DNA of 64,000 nt from Paenibacillus lignilyticus (GCF_017942085.1 NZ_JAGKSP010000002.1:124001-188000); one strand, 5' to 3'; shown: positions 16,792 to 25,520, counted from the stretch's first letter. Numbers and translations are program-made. Notes: generated by a model from the sequence alone, not told the origin.

Positions 16792-18420
16792 TTATTGCTG
16801 GCTTGCAAACTCATTCTTGTTGCCTACGGTTACTTTCAAATCCATCTTATCACCATTGCGGATAATGTTGAGTGTCGCGGTGTCTCCGACCGCTTTCTTC
16901 TGGATTTGAGCGATCAAATCTTCACGGTTGCTGTATTTAGTGCCGTCCAAGCCGGTGATCACGTCATATTGTCTCAGATCCGCCATATAAGCAGGCGATT
17001 TGTACAGAACGCTCGATACGATCGAACCTTCTTTGCTGGACAGGCCAAGCTCTTTGGCGATTTCATCTGTAATTTCAGCCAAGTTCGCGCCGATGAACGG
17101 TACAGGTTTTTTCGGAATTTCTTTATTGGCTTTCAGATTCTCCAGCACTTCTTGAATCGTGCTCGTCGGAATCGCGAATCCGATACCTTGAGCTTGCGAG
17201 CTTACAGCCGTATTAATGCCGATTACTTCGCCTTGCAGGTTAAGAAGCGGTCCGCCTGAGTTACCTGGGTTGATCGAAGCGTCAGTTTGCAGCAAATGCT
17301 CGTATTGGCGCGTGCCTTGGGAGTCCGGAATGCTGATCGGACGTTCCTTGGAGCTTAGCACACCGACGGTTACCGTATGGTCAAAGCCATATGGATTTCC
17401 GATCGCAACGACCCAATCCCCAATGTTGATCTTGTCGGAGCTGCCGATTGGGAGCGTCGGGAAGTCTGTTCCTTCAACTTTCAGTACCGCCAGATCCAAG
17501 TTGTAATCAGAGCCGAGCTTCTTCGCGACTAACGGTTTATTGTGACCCTGCACGGTTACTTGAATTTCATCGGCATCCCCGATCACGTGCTGGTTCGTTA
17601 AGATGTAACCTGTGGAATCGAAGAAGAACCCTGTGCCGATTCCTTCCGGCGTTAATTCGCCGCTGCCTTGATCGGTGCTGCCTTGTCCGGAGCCATCGTC
17701 CTGCCCTTGGCCGCCTTGACCGCCTTGGTCGCCGAAGAATTGGCTGAAGAAATCATCCATCGAATTGCCTTGCGCGCCGCCTGCACGCTGCTTCGTAAAG
17801 GTTTCGATCTTAACGACCGCCGGACTTGCTTTCTCGAACAGCTGAGCAATGTTGTTTGGTCTAACCACATCAGCCGCTGCCGATACTTTGCCGTCATCGC
17901 CCGCTTTACCCACTGCGGAGCTCGCTTGCTCCGAGGTTTGCGAGAGCGCCTGATCAGCCGTGAACCAGTTCTGCTTATCCGATACGAACATGAGCGAACC
18001 CACAACGACTACGCCGGCGAGGAAGGATGCGAACATCGCCTTCAATGGACTGCGTCTGGATTCTTTCATTTGCCAGCCGCCGCGAGTTGCGGACTGCGAT
18101 GGCGCGAAAGCGCGAAGCTGTGTAGGCGGCGTAACTTCGACTGAGTTATGCAAACCATCCGAGCTGCTTCCAAATCCGCCTTGTGCCGCATTTGCATTTG
18201 TGTCGCCGCCAACCGGTCGTTGCGGTTCAGAATCGGCTGCACCGGATTTGAATGGTCCGTATGAATAGTAGTAAGAGCTCTTGTCGGTTTCGTCATGCGG
18301 CTTACCTTCGTTTGCATTGTAAGGTTGGTTTTTATCGCGATTATCCTCGTTATGGTTATCGTTATGTTCGTTGTTGAAGAAATCGTCGTAACCGTTATTT
18401 TTTTTGTTTTGATCGTCCAT
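16792..18420 (-). CDS. htrA: HtrA/DegP-type membrane serine protease with PDZ domain
   Basis: A 542-residue S1C protease. Residues 1-120 are a long low-complexity cytoplasmic tail rich in Asn, Asp and Gln. One membrane helix lies at about 128-146. The trypsin-like domain has the catalytic triad His278 (TNQHVI), Asp309 (NLDLAVLK) and Ser388 (NPGNSGGPL). A Gly/Gln-rich insert (232-255) lies in the N-terminal part of the protease domain, and a single PDZ domain follows (about 440-530). It degrades misfolded proteins outside the membrane. GAGGAGG lies 8 nt before the ATG. The adjacent two-component pair is a likely regulator, as CssRS is in Bacillus. Confidence 0.93.
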   Translation of the reverse strand: MDDQNKKNNGYDDFFNNEHNDNHNEDNRDKNQPYNANEGKPHDETDKSSYYYSYGPFKSGAADSEPQRPVGGDTNANAAQGGFGSSSDGLHNSVEVTPPTQLRAFAPSQSATRGGWQMKESRRSPLKAMFASFLAGVVVVGSLMFVSDKQNWFTADQALSQTSEQASSAVGKAGDDGKVSAAADVVRPNNIAQLFEKASPAVVKIETFTKQRAGGAQGNSMDDFFSQFFGDQGGQGGQGQDDGSGQGSTDQGSGELTPEGIGTGFFFDSTGYILTNQHVIGDADEIQVTVQGHNKPLVAKKLGSDYNLDLAVLKVEGTDFPTLPIGSSDKINIGDWVVAIGNPYGFDHTVTVGVLSSKERPISIPDSQGTRQYEHLLQTDASINPGNSGGPLLNLQGEVIGINTAVSSQAQGIGFAIPTSTIQEVLENLKANKEIPKKPVPFIGANLAEITDEIAKELGLSSKEGSIVSSVLYKSPAYMADLRQYDVITGLDGTKYSNREDLIAQIQKKAVGDTATLNIIRNGDKMDLKVTVGNKNEFASQQ

Positions 18421-18574
18421 TGCTTATTCCTCCTCAAATGTTTTCCCATGTTTGTAAAGTTCTCAATAAGTGCTTTATGTTCTTGCATCTGATTGGCTTC
18501 GCGAATCATTCAGCTTTCATAGTTCTATCATGCACAATCTACCTTAAATCAAACTTAAAATTGTTATAATGTAA

Positions 18575-18617
18575 CATAAAAAAACCGGGCTCGGCTGAAT
18601 AATCAGCCTTGCCCGGT
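18575..18617 (-). terminator. Terminator of yugN
   Basis: A long stem pairs ACCGGGC-TCGGCTGA (18584-18598) with TCAGCC-TTGCCCGGT (18603-18617), followed on the minus strand by seven T. Confidence 0.85.
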
Positions 18618-18642
18618 CATCATCCAATCTGCGACTCTCTCA

Positions 18643-19056
18643 TCATTGCAGCAATCGCTGCTCTACTTCGCCAAGCACTTCTTTTGCTTTCGTTACCCAT
18701 TTGGATTCCACTTCGGCATCCGGATCAATCGGCTCCTGAAACTGATCGATTAAACTGCCGAGCGCCCGCGGCTGAGCGTGCTTATCCAGACCTTCATTAT
18801 ACAAATGCTTCAGCACGAACGGCTGCCCCATTCTGATTTTGGCATCAAGGTCCTGCGTATCACTGTCGATATTGCCGTTGATCACATCAAAAGGCATCCG
18901 CAGCCATACTTTATGCGCGTCATCCAGGTAGCGGTCAAAGTAGCCGTGTTCATAATCCCAATTCCCGCCAAGCGAGAACTCGTGCTCTTCCAGCATGCTT
19001 CGGACTTCCGTAAATTCCTTCTCACTTGATTCCAGCTTGAATTCAAGGGGGATCAT
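18643..19056 (-). CDS. yugN: YugN-like protein
   Basis: A 137-residue acidic soluble protein with the YugN-family features: LEEHEFSLGGNWDYEHGYFDR near residues 23-43 and a C-terminal helix. The function is unknown in Bacillus as well. There is no signal peptide or membrane segment. AGGAGGAG lies about 11 nt before the ATG. It follows liaR on the same strand by 60 nt, with no clear terminator between them, so read-through from the lia operon is possible. A strong terminator follows. Confidence 0.8.
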   Translation of the reverse strand: MIPLEFKLESSEKEFTEVRSMLEEHEFSLGGNWDYEHGYFDRYLDDAHKVWLRMPFDVINGNIDSDTQDLDAKIRMGQPFVLKHLYNEGLDKHAQPRALGSLIDQFQEPIDPDAEVESKWVTKAKEVLGEVEQRLLQ

Positions 19057-19116
19057 CGCTCTATATTCTCCTCCTGGCCTAATGTTTACCGTTAGCTTGC
19101 CCGGAGTGAATGGCTG

Positions 19117-19782
19117 TTATCCCGTCTTTACCCAACCTTTGCGATGCGCGAATACGGCAAGCTGCGTTCTGTCTTCCAGCTCGCATTTCATTAGAAGGTT
19201 GCTGACGTGCGTTTTGACCGTCTTGATGCTGATATGAAGCTCTTCCGCGATTTCCTTGTTAGACATCCCCTCTGCGATGAGAAGAAGCACTTCTTTCTCC
19301 CGCTCCGTCAACCCTTCATCGGCCCCTTGCGTGCTCCGCTGACGCAGCCCTCTCGTAAGCGCCTGCGAGACATCATGCGTCATCACCGGCATTCCTTTAG
19401 CCGCTCCGTTAAGCGCATAGATTAGCTCTTCTGCCGAAACGGTCTTCAGCACATAACTAACCGCACCCGCTTCAACGGCCGCTACAACCTTCTCATCTTC
19501 GAGGAAGCTCGTGAGCATGACAATTTTCAGTTCAGGAAAATCCTTCATTATATGGCGCGTGGCTTCAACCCCGTCCATCACCGGCATCATGAGATCCATA
19601 AGAACCAGCTGCGGCGGTCCATCTTGAATGCCTGCCTGAAGCATATCCAGCGCTTCTTTACCGTTAGCCGCTTCCGCGATGACCTCAAATTTCGGGTCTA
19701 ACATCAAATAAGTGCGCAATCCCGCCCGTACCATATCATGATCGTCGACAATCATTATTTTCCAGCTGTTATTTGAACTCAT
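19117..19782 (-). CDS. liaR: NarL-family response regulator LiaR
   Basis: A 221-residue regulator. The receiver domain has IVDDHDMVRAGL and VLMDLMMPVMDG with the phosphoacceptor Asp; the LuxR-type helix-turn-helix is LTEREKEVLLLIAEGMSNKEIAEELHISIKTVKTHV. It belongs to the LiaR/VraR group that responds to cell-wall antibiotics. Its start overlaps the 3' end of liaS by 14 nt, which indicates translational coupling. It is the third gene of liaF-liaS-liaR. Confidence 0.93.
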   Translation of the reverse strand: MSSNNSWKIMIVDDHDMVRAGLRTYLMLDPKFEVIAEAANGKEALDMLQAGIQDGPPQLVLMDLMMPVMDGVEATRHIMKDFPELKIVMLTSFLEDEKVVAAVEAGAVSYVLKTVSAEELIYALNGAAKGMPVMTHDVSQALTRGLRQRSTQGADEGLTEREKEVLLLIAEGMSNKEIAEELHISIKTVKTHVSNLLMKCELEDRTQLAVFAHRKGWVKTG

Positions 19783-20809
19783 CGCTAAGGTTCTCTCCCT
19801 TATTCAAATAATTGGGTAAAGTCACTCTGACTCTTGTTCCGCTTCCCGGCTTACTAATTATGGAGGCATCGCCGCCGAGCTTGTTAGCCCGCTCCCGCAT
19901 CGTGGACAAACCGTAAGAGCCCCGCTTCACTTGATCCGCTCGGAAACCGGCACCGTCATCCTGCAGCGTCATCACGATCTGCCTCTCCGTCTCGGCAACC
20001 GTTAACAGCGCCGTTTGCGCACCTGCATGCTTCACGATATTCGCCATCGCTTCCTGAACGATCAGGAATAACTGATGCTCCTTCGCTTCAGACAGCTTCT
20101 CCCGCACACGCCATTCAAGTACACCTTGCAGTCCGTTCTGGCGGCAGTAGTCCGGGAACCATTTGTCGAGCGCTTCTTGAAGGGACCTGCCCTCCAGCTC
20201 CATGGGTCTGAGCTGAGCAATAAACCCGCGCATCTGCTTCTGCGCCATCGAAGACATGGAGATCAACTGCTCCATTACATCGCTGGCCCGGTTCGGGTTC
20301 AGCTCAAGCAGCTTCGGAAGAGAAGATGCCGACATATGTATAGCGAACAGCTGCTGCGAAACCGTATCATGGAGATCGCGCGCAAGCCGTCTGCGCTCTT
20401 CAAGCACCGCCGCTTCATTCGAAGCGGTTTCCCTCATGACCTGCTCTTCGCCGGAGCGCTGAATCCAGTGCATCCGTTCATCGAGCGACTCCATCATATC
20501 GTTGAACTCGCGAAACGCCGGCGTAAACGAGCCTTCTTCCGGAAGCCTTGAACTATAGTTTCCGTGCGCAGCCTGCTTCAAGCCAAGCACGATCAGATCC
20601 ATTTGACGCTGTATCCGCTGAGCTGCCCAATACCCGAATACGGCGCTGATCAATAAGAAGAGCACAGCGACGCCGATCCACAGCGACCTGCTGTACCCTT
20701 TTGCCGTCAATTCGGTCCCAAACTGCCAGAGGAATACCGAGATTGTCGACGAAGCCAGAAAAAGCAAAATCATATCCCACTTGCTATTGCGAAACAATCG
20801 AACCATCAT
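19769..20809 (-). CDS. liaS: Sensor histidine kinase LiaS
   Basis: A 346-residue intramembrane-sensing kinase. Two membrane helices (about 13-31 and 43-62) are separated by a loop of only about a dozen residues, so there is no real external sensor domain. A HAMP-like segment follows, then the HisKA_3 motif RRLARDLHDTVSQQLF with His147, and a HATPase domain (QEAMANIVKHA, DDGAGF). LiaS is held off by LiaF until cell-wall stress. It starts 8 nt after liaF and overlaps liaR. Confidence 0.93.
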   Translation of the reverse strand: MMVRLFRNSKWDMILLFLASSTISVFLWQFGTELTAKGYSRSLWIGVAVLFLLISAVFGYWAAQRIQRQMDLIVLGLKQAAHGNYSSRLPEEGSFTPAFREFNDMMESLDERMHWIQRSGEEQVMRETASNEAAVLEERRRLARDLHDTVSQQLFAIHMSASSLPKLLELNPNRASDVMEQLISMSSMAQKQMRGFIAQLRPMELEGRSLQEALDKWFPDYCRQNGLQGVLEWRVREKLSEAKEHQLFLIVQEAMANIVKHAGAQTALLTVAETERQIVMTLQDDGAGFRADQVKRGSYGLSTMRERANKLGGDASIISKPGSGTRVRVTLPNYLNKGENLSDEFK

Positions 20810-20816
20810 GTGCGCA

Positions 20817-21917
20817 TCAACCTACTTTCGTAACGCGCACATCACCGATAAACGTACTGACGTGGAGCCTGATTTTTTTGTCATTCTCTTGAAAATAAGG
20901 GGTTTCGATATCCATATTTTTAAATATGCCGCCCTCTTTATGTTCCAGCACCGCAACATCGCCGATAAAGGCGCTGGAAACGACGTGCACGCCGATTTCA
21001 TAATCGTCAGGAAGATACACTTTAACGTCGCCTATAAAGGAAGAGATATTAATGGTGGTTTCACCGGGTAATATTTGCGCCTTCGTGAGGTCAAGCACGG
21101 TGTCGCCGATAAAATGGGAGATATTCATCGGCTTGAGCTCCCAGTAATCTTGGCCCAAATAGATGTCGCCGATAAAACCCGATCGCGTCTGAACATTAGG
21201 ATCGTGATTCCACCACTCTACGCGACCGTTGCGGTGATGGTGCTTAGCAGCATTTCTTAAATGCCTCTCCCGATGGTCCTTGACTTGTTGCGCGTGCCTC
21301 TCGAAATGCCCTCTCGTTCTGGCTGCTTGCTCTTCCCATTTGTTCTTCTTCTGCTGCAGCTTCGCATACGCATCGTTAGGACGAACAGGCGGTATGACCG
21401 GATTGCCCTCCGCCTTATCCGAAGGCGCGTCACTCACGTCCTCCTGATCGGGCAAATCCGACGGCGGTTTCGTCGGATCCGGATGGAGCGGCGGTGCCGG
21501 AGGAATGTCTACATTAACTTGACCGTAATTGTAGGCTTTCCAATCATCGCCCGGAACCTCTTCCGTCTTCTTCGACTTCGGTTTAAGAATCATCCGCAGA
21601 CCGAATATGATAAGAATCAACGGACCAACGAACTGCATCACATCGCCGATCGACCAGGCGAACCAATCTAAATTACGCCCCAGAAATACAAAGCCGACGA
21701 TGAGCATGATCGATGAACCGAAGAAAGAACCGCTTCCGTAAACAGCTCGCTGCAGCATACCTTGGATACCAAGGAACAACAGCATCAACGGCCAATAGGT
21801 AGAAACCACAAGTCCGATATCGAAATCGACTACGCCGCTTTGTCTTAACATTAAGCCTACGCCCATTACTATAATGAAGAGGCCCCACATAAACCGACTT
21901 ATAAAATTCCCGTTCAT
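20817..21917 (-). CDS. liaF: LiaF, membrane inhibitor of LiaRS
   Basis: A 366-residue protein. Residues 1-110 carry four hydrophobic segments of the LiaF/LiaI-like membrane domain. A Pro- and charge-rich linker with a His/Arg-rich stretch (around ARTRGHFERHAQQV) follows. The C-terminal LiaF domain shows five FIGD motifs at regular spacing (GFIGDI, HFIGDT, SFIGDV, AFIGDV, TFIGDV), which fits a beta-helix-like repeat. LiaF represses LiaS in Bacillus. The start is taken at ATG 21917; upstream open frame has no support. No liaI or liaH genes precede it. Confidence 0.88.
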   Translation of the reverse strand: MNGNFISRFMWGLFIIVMGVGLMLRQSGVVDFDIGLVVSTYWPLMLLFLGIQGMLQRAVYGSGSFFGSSIMLIVGFVFLGRNLDWFAWSIGDVMQFVGPLILIIFGLRMILKPKSKKTEEVPGDDWKAYNYGQVNVDIPPAPPLHPDPTKPPSDLPDQEDVSDAPSDKAEGNPVIPPVRPNDAYAKLQQKKNKWEEQAARTRGHFERHAQQVKDHRERHLRNAAKHHHRNGRVEWWNHDPNVQTRSGFIGDIYLGQDYWELKPMNISHFIGDTVLDLTKAQILPGETTINISSFIGDVKVYLPDDYEIGVHVVSSAFIGDVAVLEHKEGGIFKNMDIETPYFQENDKKIRLHVSTFIGDVRVTKVG

Positions 21918-21962
21918 TGCCGCCACCAGCTCCCAATCGCATCTGCAAAGGTTTGTACTCCA

Positions 21963-21971
21963 AGTATAACA
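21963..21971 (-). promoter_or_regulatory. Probable liaFSR promoter (extended -10)
   Basis: The minus strand reads TG-T-TATACT here, an extended -10 element about 40-50 nt before the liaF start. The -35 region is weak, which suits an activated promoter. Confidence 0.4.
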
Positions 21972-21989
21972 GGTGCTGCAAGCGACATA

Positions 21990-22029
21990 AAAGGGTCTCA
22001 CGGTTGACCCTTTCCTACGTCTCGAGACG
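21990..22029. promoter_or_regulatory. Two adjacent palindromes between liaF and amt
   Basis: AAAGGGTC (21990-21997) pairs with GACCCTTT (22006-22013). Next to it is the perfect 12-bp palindrome CGTCTCGAGACG (22018-22029). Neither has a T-run, so terminator use is unlikely. They lie 20-60 nt upstream of the probable liaF -10 element; a regulator-binding role is an inference. Confidence 0.4.
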
Positions 22030-22066
22030 GAGCGAATAAGGGCCCTTTTACAATCGGACGAGTTGA

Positions 22067-22083
22067 TGTTAGGTCTTGTCACT
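22067..22083. promoter_or_regulatory. GlnR/TnrA-type operator upstream of amt
   Basis: TGTTAGGTCTTGTCACT matches TGTNA-N7-TNACA with one mismatch in the last base. It is centred about 52 nt upstream of the expected amt transcript start, the usual place for activation by TnrA-type factors. Confidence 0.55.
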
Positions 22084-22090
22084 TCACTCG

Positions 22091-22120
22091 TTGACATCAT
22101 TAACACAGCGCTTATATAAT
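22091..22120 (+). promoter_or_regulatory. Sigma-A promoter of amt
   Basis: TTGACA (22091-22096) and TATAAT (22115-22120) are both perfect hexamers with an 18-nt spacer. Confidence 0.85.
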
Positions 22121-22179
22121 GGGGTTCGGATTGGATTGAGAGATAAAACCTAACATGACATACTTGAGGAGATGAGAGC

Positions 22180-23475
22180 ATGGATTTAGCCACTCTGTCC
22201 ACCGGGTTGGATACGATTTGGGTCGTGCTGACAGCCGCAATGATTCTACTCATGGAAGGCGGCTTTGCACTACTTGAAGCAGGCTTTGTGAGGCAGAAAA
22301 ATGCAGTCAGCATCATTATGAAGGTATTCGTGGACATTGCCTTCGGCGCACTGATCTTTTACTTTATCGGATTCGGCCTGATGTACGGAAAAGATGCAGG
22401 AGGATGGATCGGAACAACCGGCTTCTTGCTGGACGGAGACCTGTCTCATATTTCGCTTAATATTTCCCACGAGACTTACTGGCTGTTTCAATGCGCTTTC
22501 GTCATCGCCGTTATTTCCATTGTTTCCGGCGCGGTTGCGGAACGCATTCACTTTAGAGCTTATATCTTGTACGCGATCGCGATGACCGGCTTGATCTATC
22601 CGGTTGCCGGACACTGGGTCTGGGCGGTTGGCGGCTGGCTTGGCAAGCTCGGCATGATCGACTTCGCCGGCTCCGCAGTTATCCACGCATTAGGCGGATT
22701 CGCAGCACTCGCTGCAGCGATCTTCATCGGTCCGCGTATCGGGAAATTCACGCCTGAAGGCAAAAGCAACATCGTCCCCCCTTCCAACCTGCCGCTCGCA
22801 TCGGTTGGCGCTTTCATTCTTTGGTTCGGCTGGTTCGGCTTCAACTCCGGCAGTACGCTCAGCGCTACGAACGGCTCCATCGGCCATATCGCGGTTACAA
22901 CCATGCTCTCTGCGGCAGCGGGCGGTGCGGTATGCATCCTCTTCACTATGATGCGTTACAAGAAAGCCGATCCGCCAATGGTTATCAACGGATCGCTGGC
23001 CGGACTGGTCGGAATCACGGCAGGTTGCGCATTCGTTTCCGATGGCGCAGCCATCTTGATCGGTTCGGTATGCGGCATTGCAATGGTGCTTGCAACCGAG
23101 TTGCTCGAGAGCAAAGGCGTCGACGATCCCGTTGGCGCATTCGCCGTACACGGCATCAGCGGCAGTCTCGGTACACTGGCAGTCGGGCTGTTCGCCATGC
23201 CCGAGATGACGAAAGGAATCGGACAAGAGTATTATGGCTTGTTCTACGGCGGCGGCTGGAACTTACTCGGTGTACAAGCACTCGGCCTCGTTATCGTCAG
23301 CTTCTGGGGCTTCGCACTAACATGGGGCGTGCTTCTAATCATCAAAAAATTCATGCCTGTACGTGTGTCGAAGGATGAAGAGCTTATCGGACTTGATGTC
23401 GGCATCCACGGCGTACCGGCCTACAACCAAGATCATGATTTCCTCGATCTGGAGCAGCTAAAGTCACGCAAATAA
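22180..23475 (+). CDS. amt: Ammonium transporter of the Amt family
   Basis: A 431-residue channel with about 11 membrane helices. DFAGSAVIHALGGFAAL carries the conserved Asp and first pore His; AVHGISGSLGTLAVG holds the second pore His. GAVAERIHFRAY is the usual Amt signature. It takes up ammonium and feeds glutamine synthetase. GAGGAGATG lies before the ATG. No glnK (PII) gene follows, unlike the common amtB-glnK pair. A GlnR-type box and consensus promoter lie upstream, so it is probably induced under nitrogen limitation. Confidence 0.95.
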   Translation: MDLATLSTGLDTIWVVLTAAMILLMEGGFALLEAGFVRQKNAVSIIMKVFVDIAFGALIFYFIGFGLMYGKDAGGWIGTTGFLLDGDLSHISLNISHETYWLFQCAFVIAVISIVSGAVAERIHFRAYILYAIAMTGLIYPVAGHWVWAVGGWLGKLGMIDFAGSAVIHALGGFAALAAAIFIGPRIGKFTPEGKSNIVPPSNLPLASVGAFILWFGWFGFNSGSTLSATNGSIGHIAVTTMLSAAAGGAVCILFTMMRYKKADPPMVINGSLAGLVGITAGCAFVSDGAAILIGSVCGIAMVLATELLESKGVDDPVGAFAVHGISGSLGTLAVGLFAMPEMTKGIGQEYYGLFYGGGWNLLGVQALGLVIVSFWGFALTWGVLLIIKKFMPVRVSKDEELIGLDVGIHGVPAYNQDHDFLDLEQLKSRK

Positions 23476-23489
23476 CAGAAACAACAAAG

Positions 23490-23536
23490 ACGCCGCGTTC
23501 TCACGGAGTAAATACTCCGGAGAACGCGGCGTTTTC
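23490..23536 (+). terminator. Terminator of amt
   Basis: Perfect 13-bp arms (23490-23502 and 23520-23532), extended by an inner CGGAGTA/TACTCCG pairing, followed by TTTTCC. Confidence 0.85.
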
Positions 23537-23546
23537 CTTCATAGAG

Positions 23547-23581
23547 ACAAAAAAACCGCCCACGTTACGGACGGTTATCAT
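23547..23581 (-). terminator. Terminator of the 126-aa unknown gene
   Basis: On the minus strand AACCGTCC pairs with GGGCGGTT (one wobble), followed by seven T. It directly abuts the stop codon. Confidence 0.75.
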
Positions 23582-23962
23582 TTAATTCATCTCTTCATCC
23601 AACTCACTCGAGACTTCAATGGTATCAGTAGCAGGATTGTTATTATGTAGAATCGCACGAGCTTGCTCCACTTCCAGGCGGAGCGCACGCACTTTCTCCA
23701 TAGGGCGTTTCACATAGTGAATGTATTCCACGGCAAGATGATGATCCGGCTTCTTACCCGTAAGCATCCGGCGAAGTGTCGACATCGACTGATAGGAGCG
23801 TTCTTCGTGCAGACGGCGCTTCTCATAACGTTCGACCATCTGAACAATTTCCGCAATCTCTTGCTCTCTCTTGGCAATATATGTGTTGAGGAAAGGAATT
23901 ACTTCAGCTGCTTTACGGTGTCTCAAACGAGAAGGTGGCGTGTAAGTAATTGGTTCTGTCAT
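23582..23962 (-). CDS. Unknown 126-residue helical protein
   Basis: I do not recognise this protein. The start is MTEPITYTPP at 23962 with AGGGGAG 5 nt upstream; the frame could extend to 23992 but without a better site. It looks soluble and mostly helical: residues 24-100 are rich in charged residues in a heptad-like pattern (AKREQEIAEIVQMVERYEKRR), which suggests a coiled coil. The tail is acidic (SSELDEEMN). There is no signal peptide. It lies upstream of a chemoreceptor-like gene only in map order; they are on the same strand, but this gene ends in its own terminator. Confidence 0.6.
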   Translation of the reverse strand: MTEPITYTPPSRLRHRKAAEVIPFLNTYIAKREQEIAEIVQMVERYEKRRLHEERSYQSMSTLRRMLTGKKPDHHLAVEYIHYVKRPMEKVRALRLEVEQARAILHNNNPATDTIEVSSELDEEMN

Positions 23963-24062
23963 GACAACTCCCCTGCCTTCGCATGTTATCATTCATTACA
24001 CTATTTATCTTACACGATCATTTCCCGTTTGGAAACACCTTTTTCATCAAAATAAATGGCAA

Positions 24063-25451
24063 TTATTTGACGCGGATGTCAGCTCCTACGACACCAATCA
24101 ATCGACCGTCGCCTGAACGAATCGGTACCGAAAGCGTTAAGCAAGGTTTCTTCGTTATTGCGGAGATGTATACCGGCGAAGTGAAGGCTTTCCCTTCCAT
24201 CGCCCGCTTCCACCACTCCCGACCCTTGGCATTCAACAACCCCGCCTCAGGCTGAGAGAAGATAAACGAGCCGTCATCACGGTTCGACCAAATCGCCTCG
24301 ATCTCCGGCAATTGCTGAAGCAATCGCGAGAGCTGCTCTTGATGCGCGGATTCGTCTAAGGTGAAGAGTCTTGAATCTGCCGCCAGCTTACTCAGCTTCT
24401 CCAACGTCCCGCTTACGTTAATTTCGCTTTCTTTCACTTCGTGCTTGATGCCAACCTGCCCGATTGCTTTCGTTAGCTCTGAGGATGACTTATGTAAATT
24501 AGTGCTGATTCGGTCCAGCTTCTTAATTTGTCTGCGCTGTTTATGTGTAAGCTCAAGTGTCTCGTCTACGCTTCCAAGTGTCTGGTTCACCGCATCGACA
24601 ACATCCTTTAGCATGCCTGTCGTAGCGTTCATGCTCTGCGTCTGCTGCTTGCTTGCCGTGCTGCTCTTGCTGACCAATCGATCTACTTCATGAATACGTG
24701 TGAAAATCAAATCCATGCGGTTCTTTGTTTCCGCCATCTCTAGAATGCCTTGCTCTACTGCCGTTCTCTCCAAATCAACGGAGGCTACAACTTGCTTGAC
24801 CCCGTTCTCAATCTCTTCAACCAAACCGCTGGAGCGTCTTACCGCTTCATGGCTTTGCTCCGCAAGTTTCTTGATTTGCTGGGCAACAATCGAGAAGCCT
24901 CGGCCAAATTCACCTGCATGGGCTGCCTCAATCGAAGCATTCAGCGCAAGCAGCGAGGTTTGGGACACAATCTCTTGGATGAAGCCGTTGATTTCGTTAA
25001 TCCGCGAAGTTTGCTCAATCAGCTCACGGATATGGCGGTCCATTGTCCCGTTATGCCGCTGGAGATCATTCATCACTTGATCCGTGTTCGTCAGAGATCT
25101 GCAAACCTCAAGCACAACCTCTTTCGTTTCTTTACTTTCCGTGTCCAGCAGCTGCGCGGTGTCGCTGATTTGCTCAGCGGATGCGGCTACCTCCTGCAGC
25201 GTCGAGAACGTCTCGCCAATACGATCCATCGCTCGTTCACTGCATAATCGAAGCTCCCCCTCGGTGACAGCAGATTGATCGGCAATGTCCGTCAGCTGGC
25301 CGATGGACTGGTTAACTTCCTCTACCGCAGCGGTCAATTGATCCGAAATAACTAACGACTCATTAATTAATTGCGCGAGCACAACATTCTGTTCTGCTTC
25401 TTCTTGCTTACTCGGCGTACCTTGCGTTCGGAAACGCTGCAATAGCGGCAT
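24063..25451 (-). CDS. Soluble methyl-accepting chemotaxis-type protein with C-terminal Cache/PDC-like domain
   Basis: A 462-residue protein without membrane helices. Residues 30-330 form a long helical MCP signalling domain; the conserved hairpin tip is IVSQTSLLALNASIEAAHAGEFGRGFSIVAQQI. After it, residues about 360-462 look like a Cache/PDC sensor fold (GREWWKRAMEGKAF, SVPIRSGDGRLIGVVGADI), which normally is extracytoplasmic and N-terminal. Here the order is reversed and the sensor would be cytoplasmic. The ATG at 25451 has GGGGG 8 nt upstream. No che genes are adjacent. It may sense a cytoplasmic ligand and act on CheA or another partner; this is inference. Confidence 0.85.
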   Translation of the reverse strand: MPLLQRFRTQGTPSKQEEAEQNVVLAQLINESLVISDQLTAAVEEVNQSIGQLTDIADQSAVTEGELRLCSERAMDRIGETFSTLQEVAASAEQISDTAQLLDTESKETKEVVLEVCRSLTNTDQVMNDLQRHNGTMDRHIRELIEQTSRINEINGFIQEIVSQTSLLALNASIEAAHAGEFGRGFSIVAQQIKKLAEQSHEAVRRSSGLVEEIENGVKQVVASVDLERTAVEQGILEMAETKNRMDLIFTRIHEVDRLVSKSSTASKQQTQSMNATTGMLKDVVDAVNQTLGSVDETLELTHKQRRQIKKLDRISTNLHKSSSELTKAIGQVGIKHEVKESEINVSGTLEKLSKLAADSRLFTLDESAHQEQLSRLLQQLPEIEAIWSNRDDGSFIFSQPEAGLLNAKGREWWKRAMEGKAFTSPVYISAITKKPCLTLSVPIRSGDGRLIGVVGADIRVK

Positions 25452-25520
25452 GATATTATCCCCCTTTTTTCGACAATTGGTCAGAATTAACTAATAGTAT
25501 AGTCCACAGTCCCCTAAATG

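Noticed and set aside
18562-18576. TGTTATAATGTAACA palindrome upstream of htrA
   Set aside because: It lies beside the yugN terminator, has only 5-nt arms and no clear relation to a promoter; too weak to call an operator.
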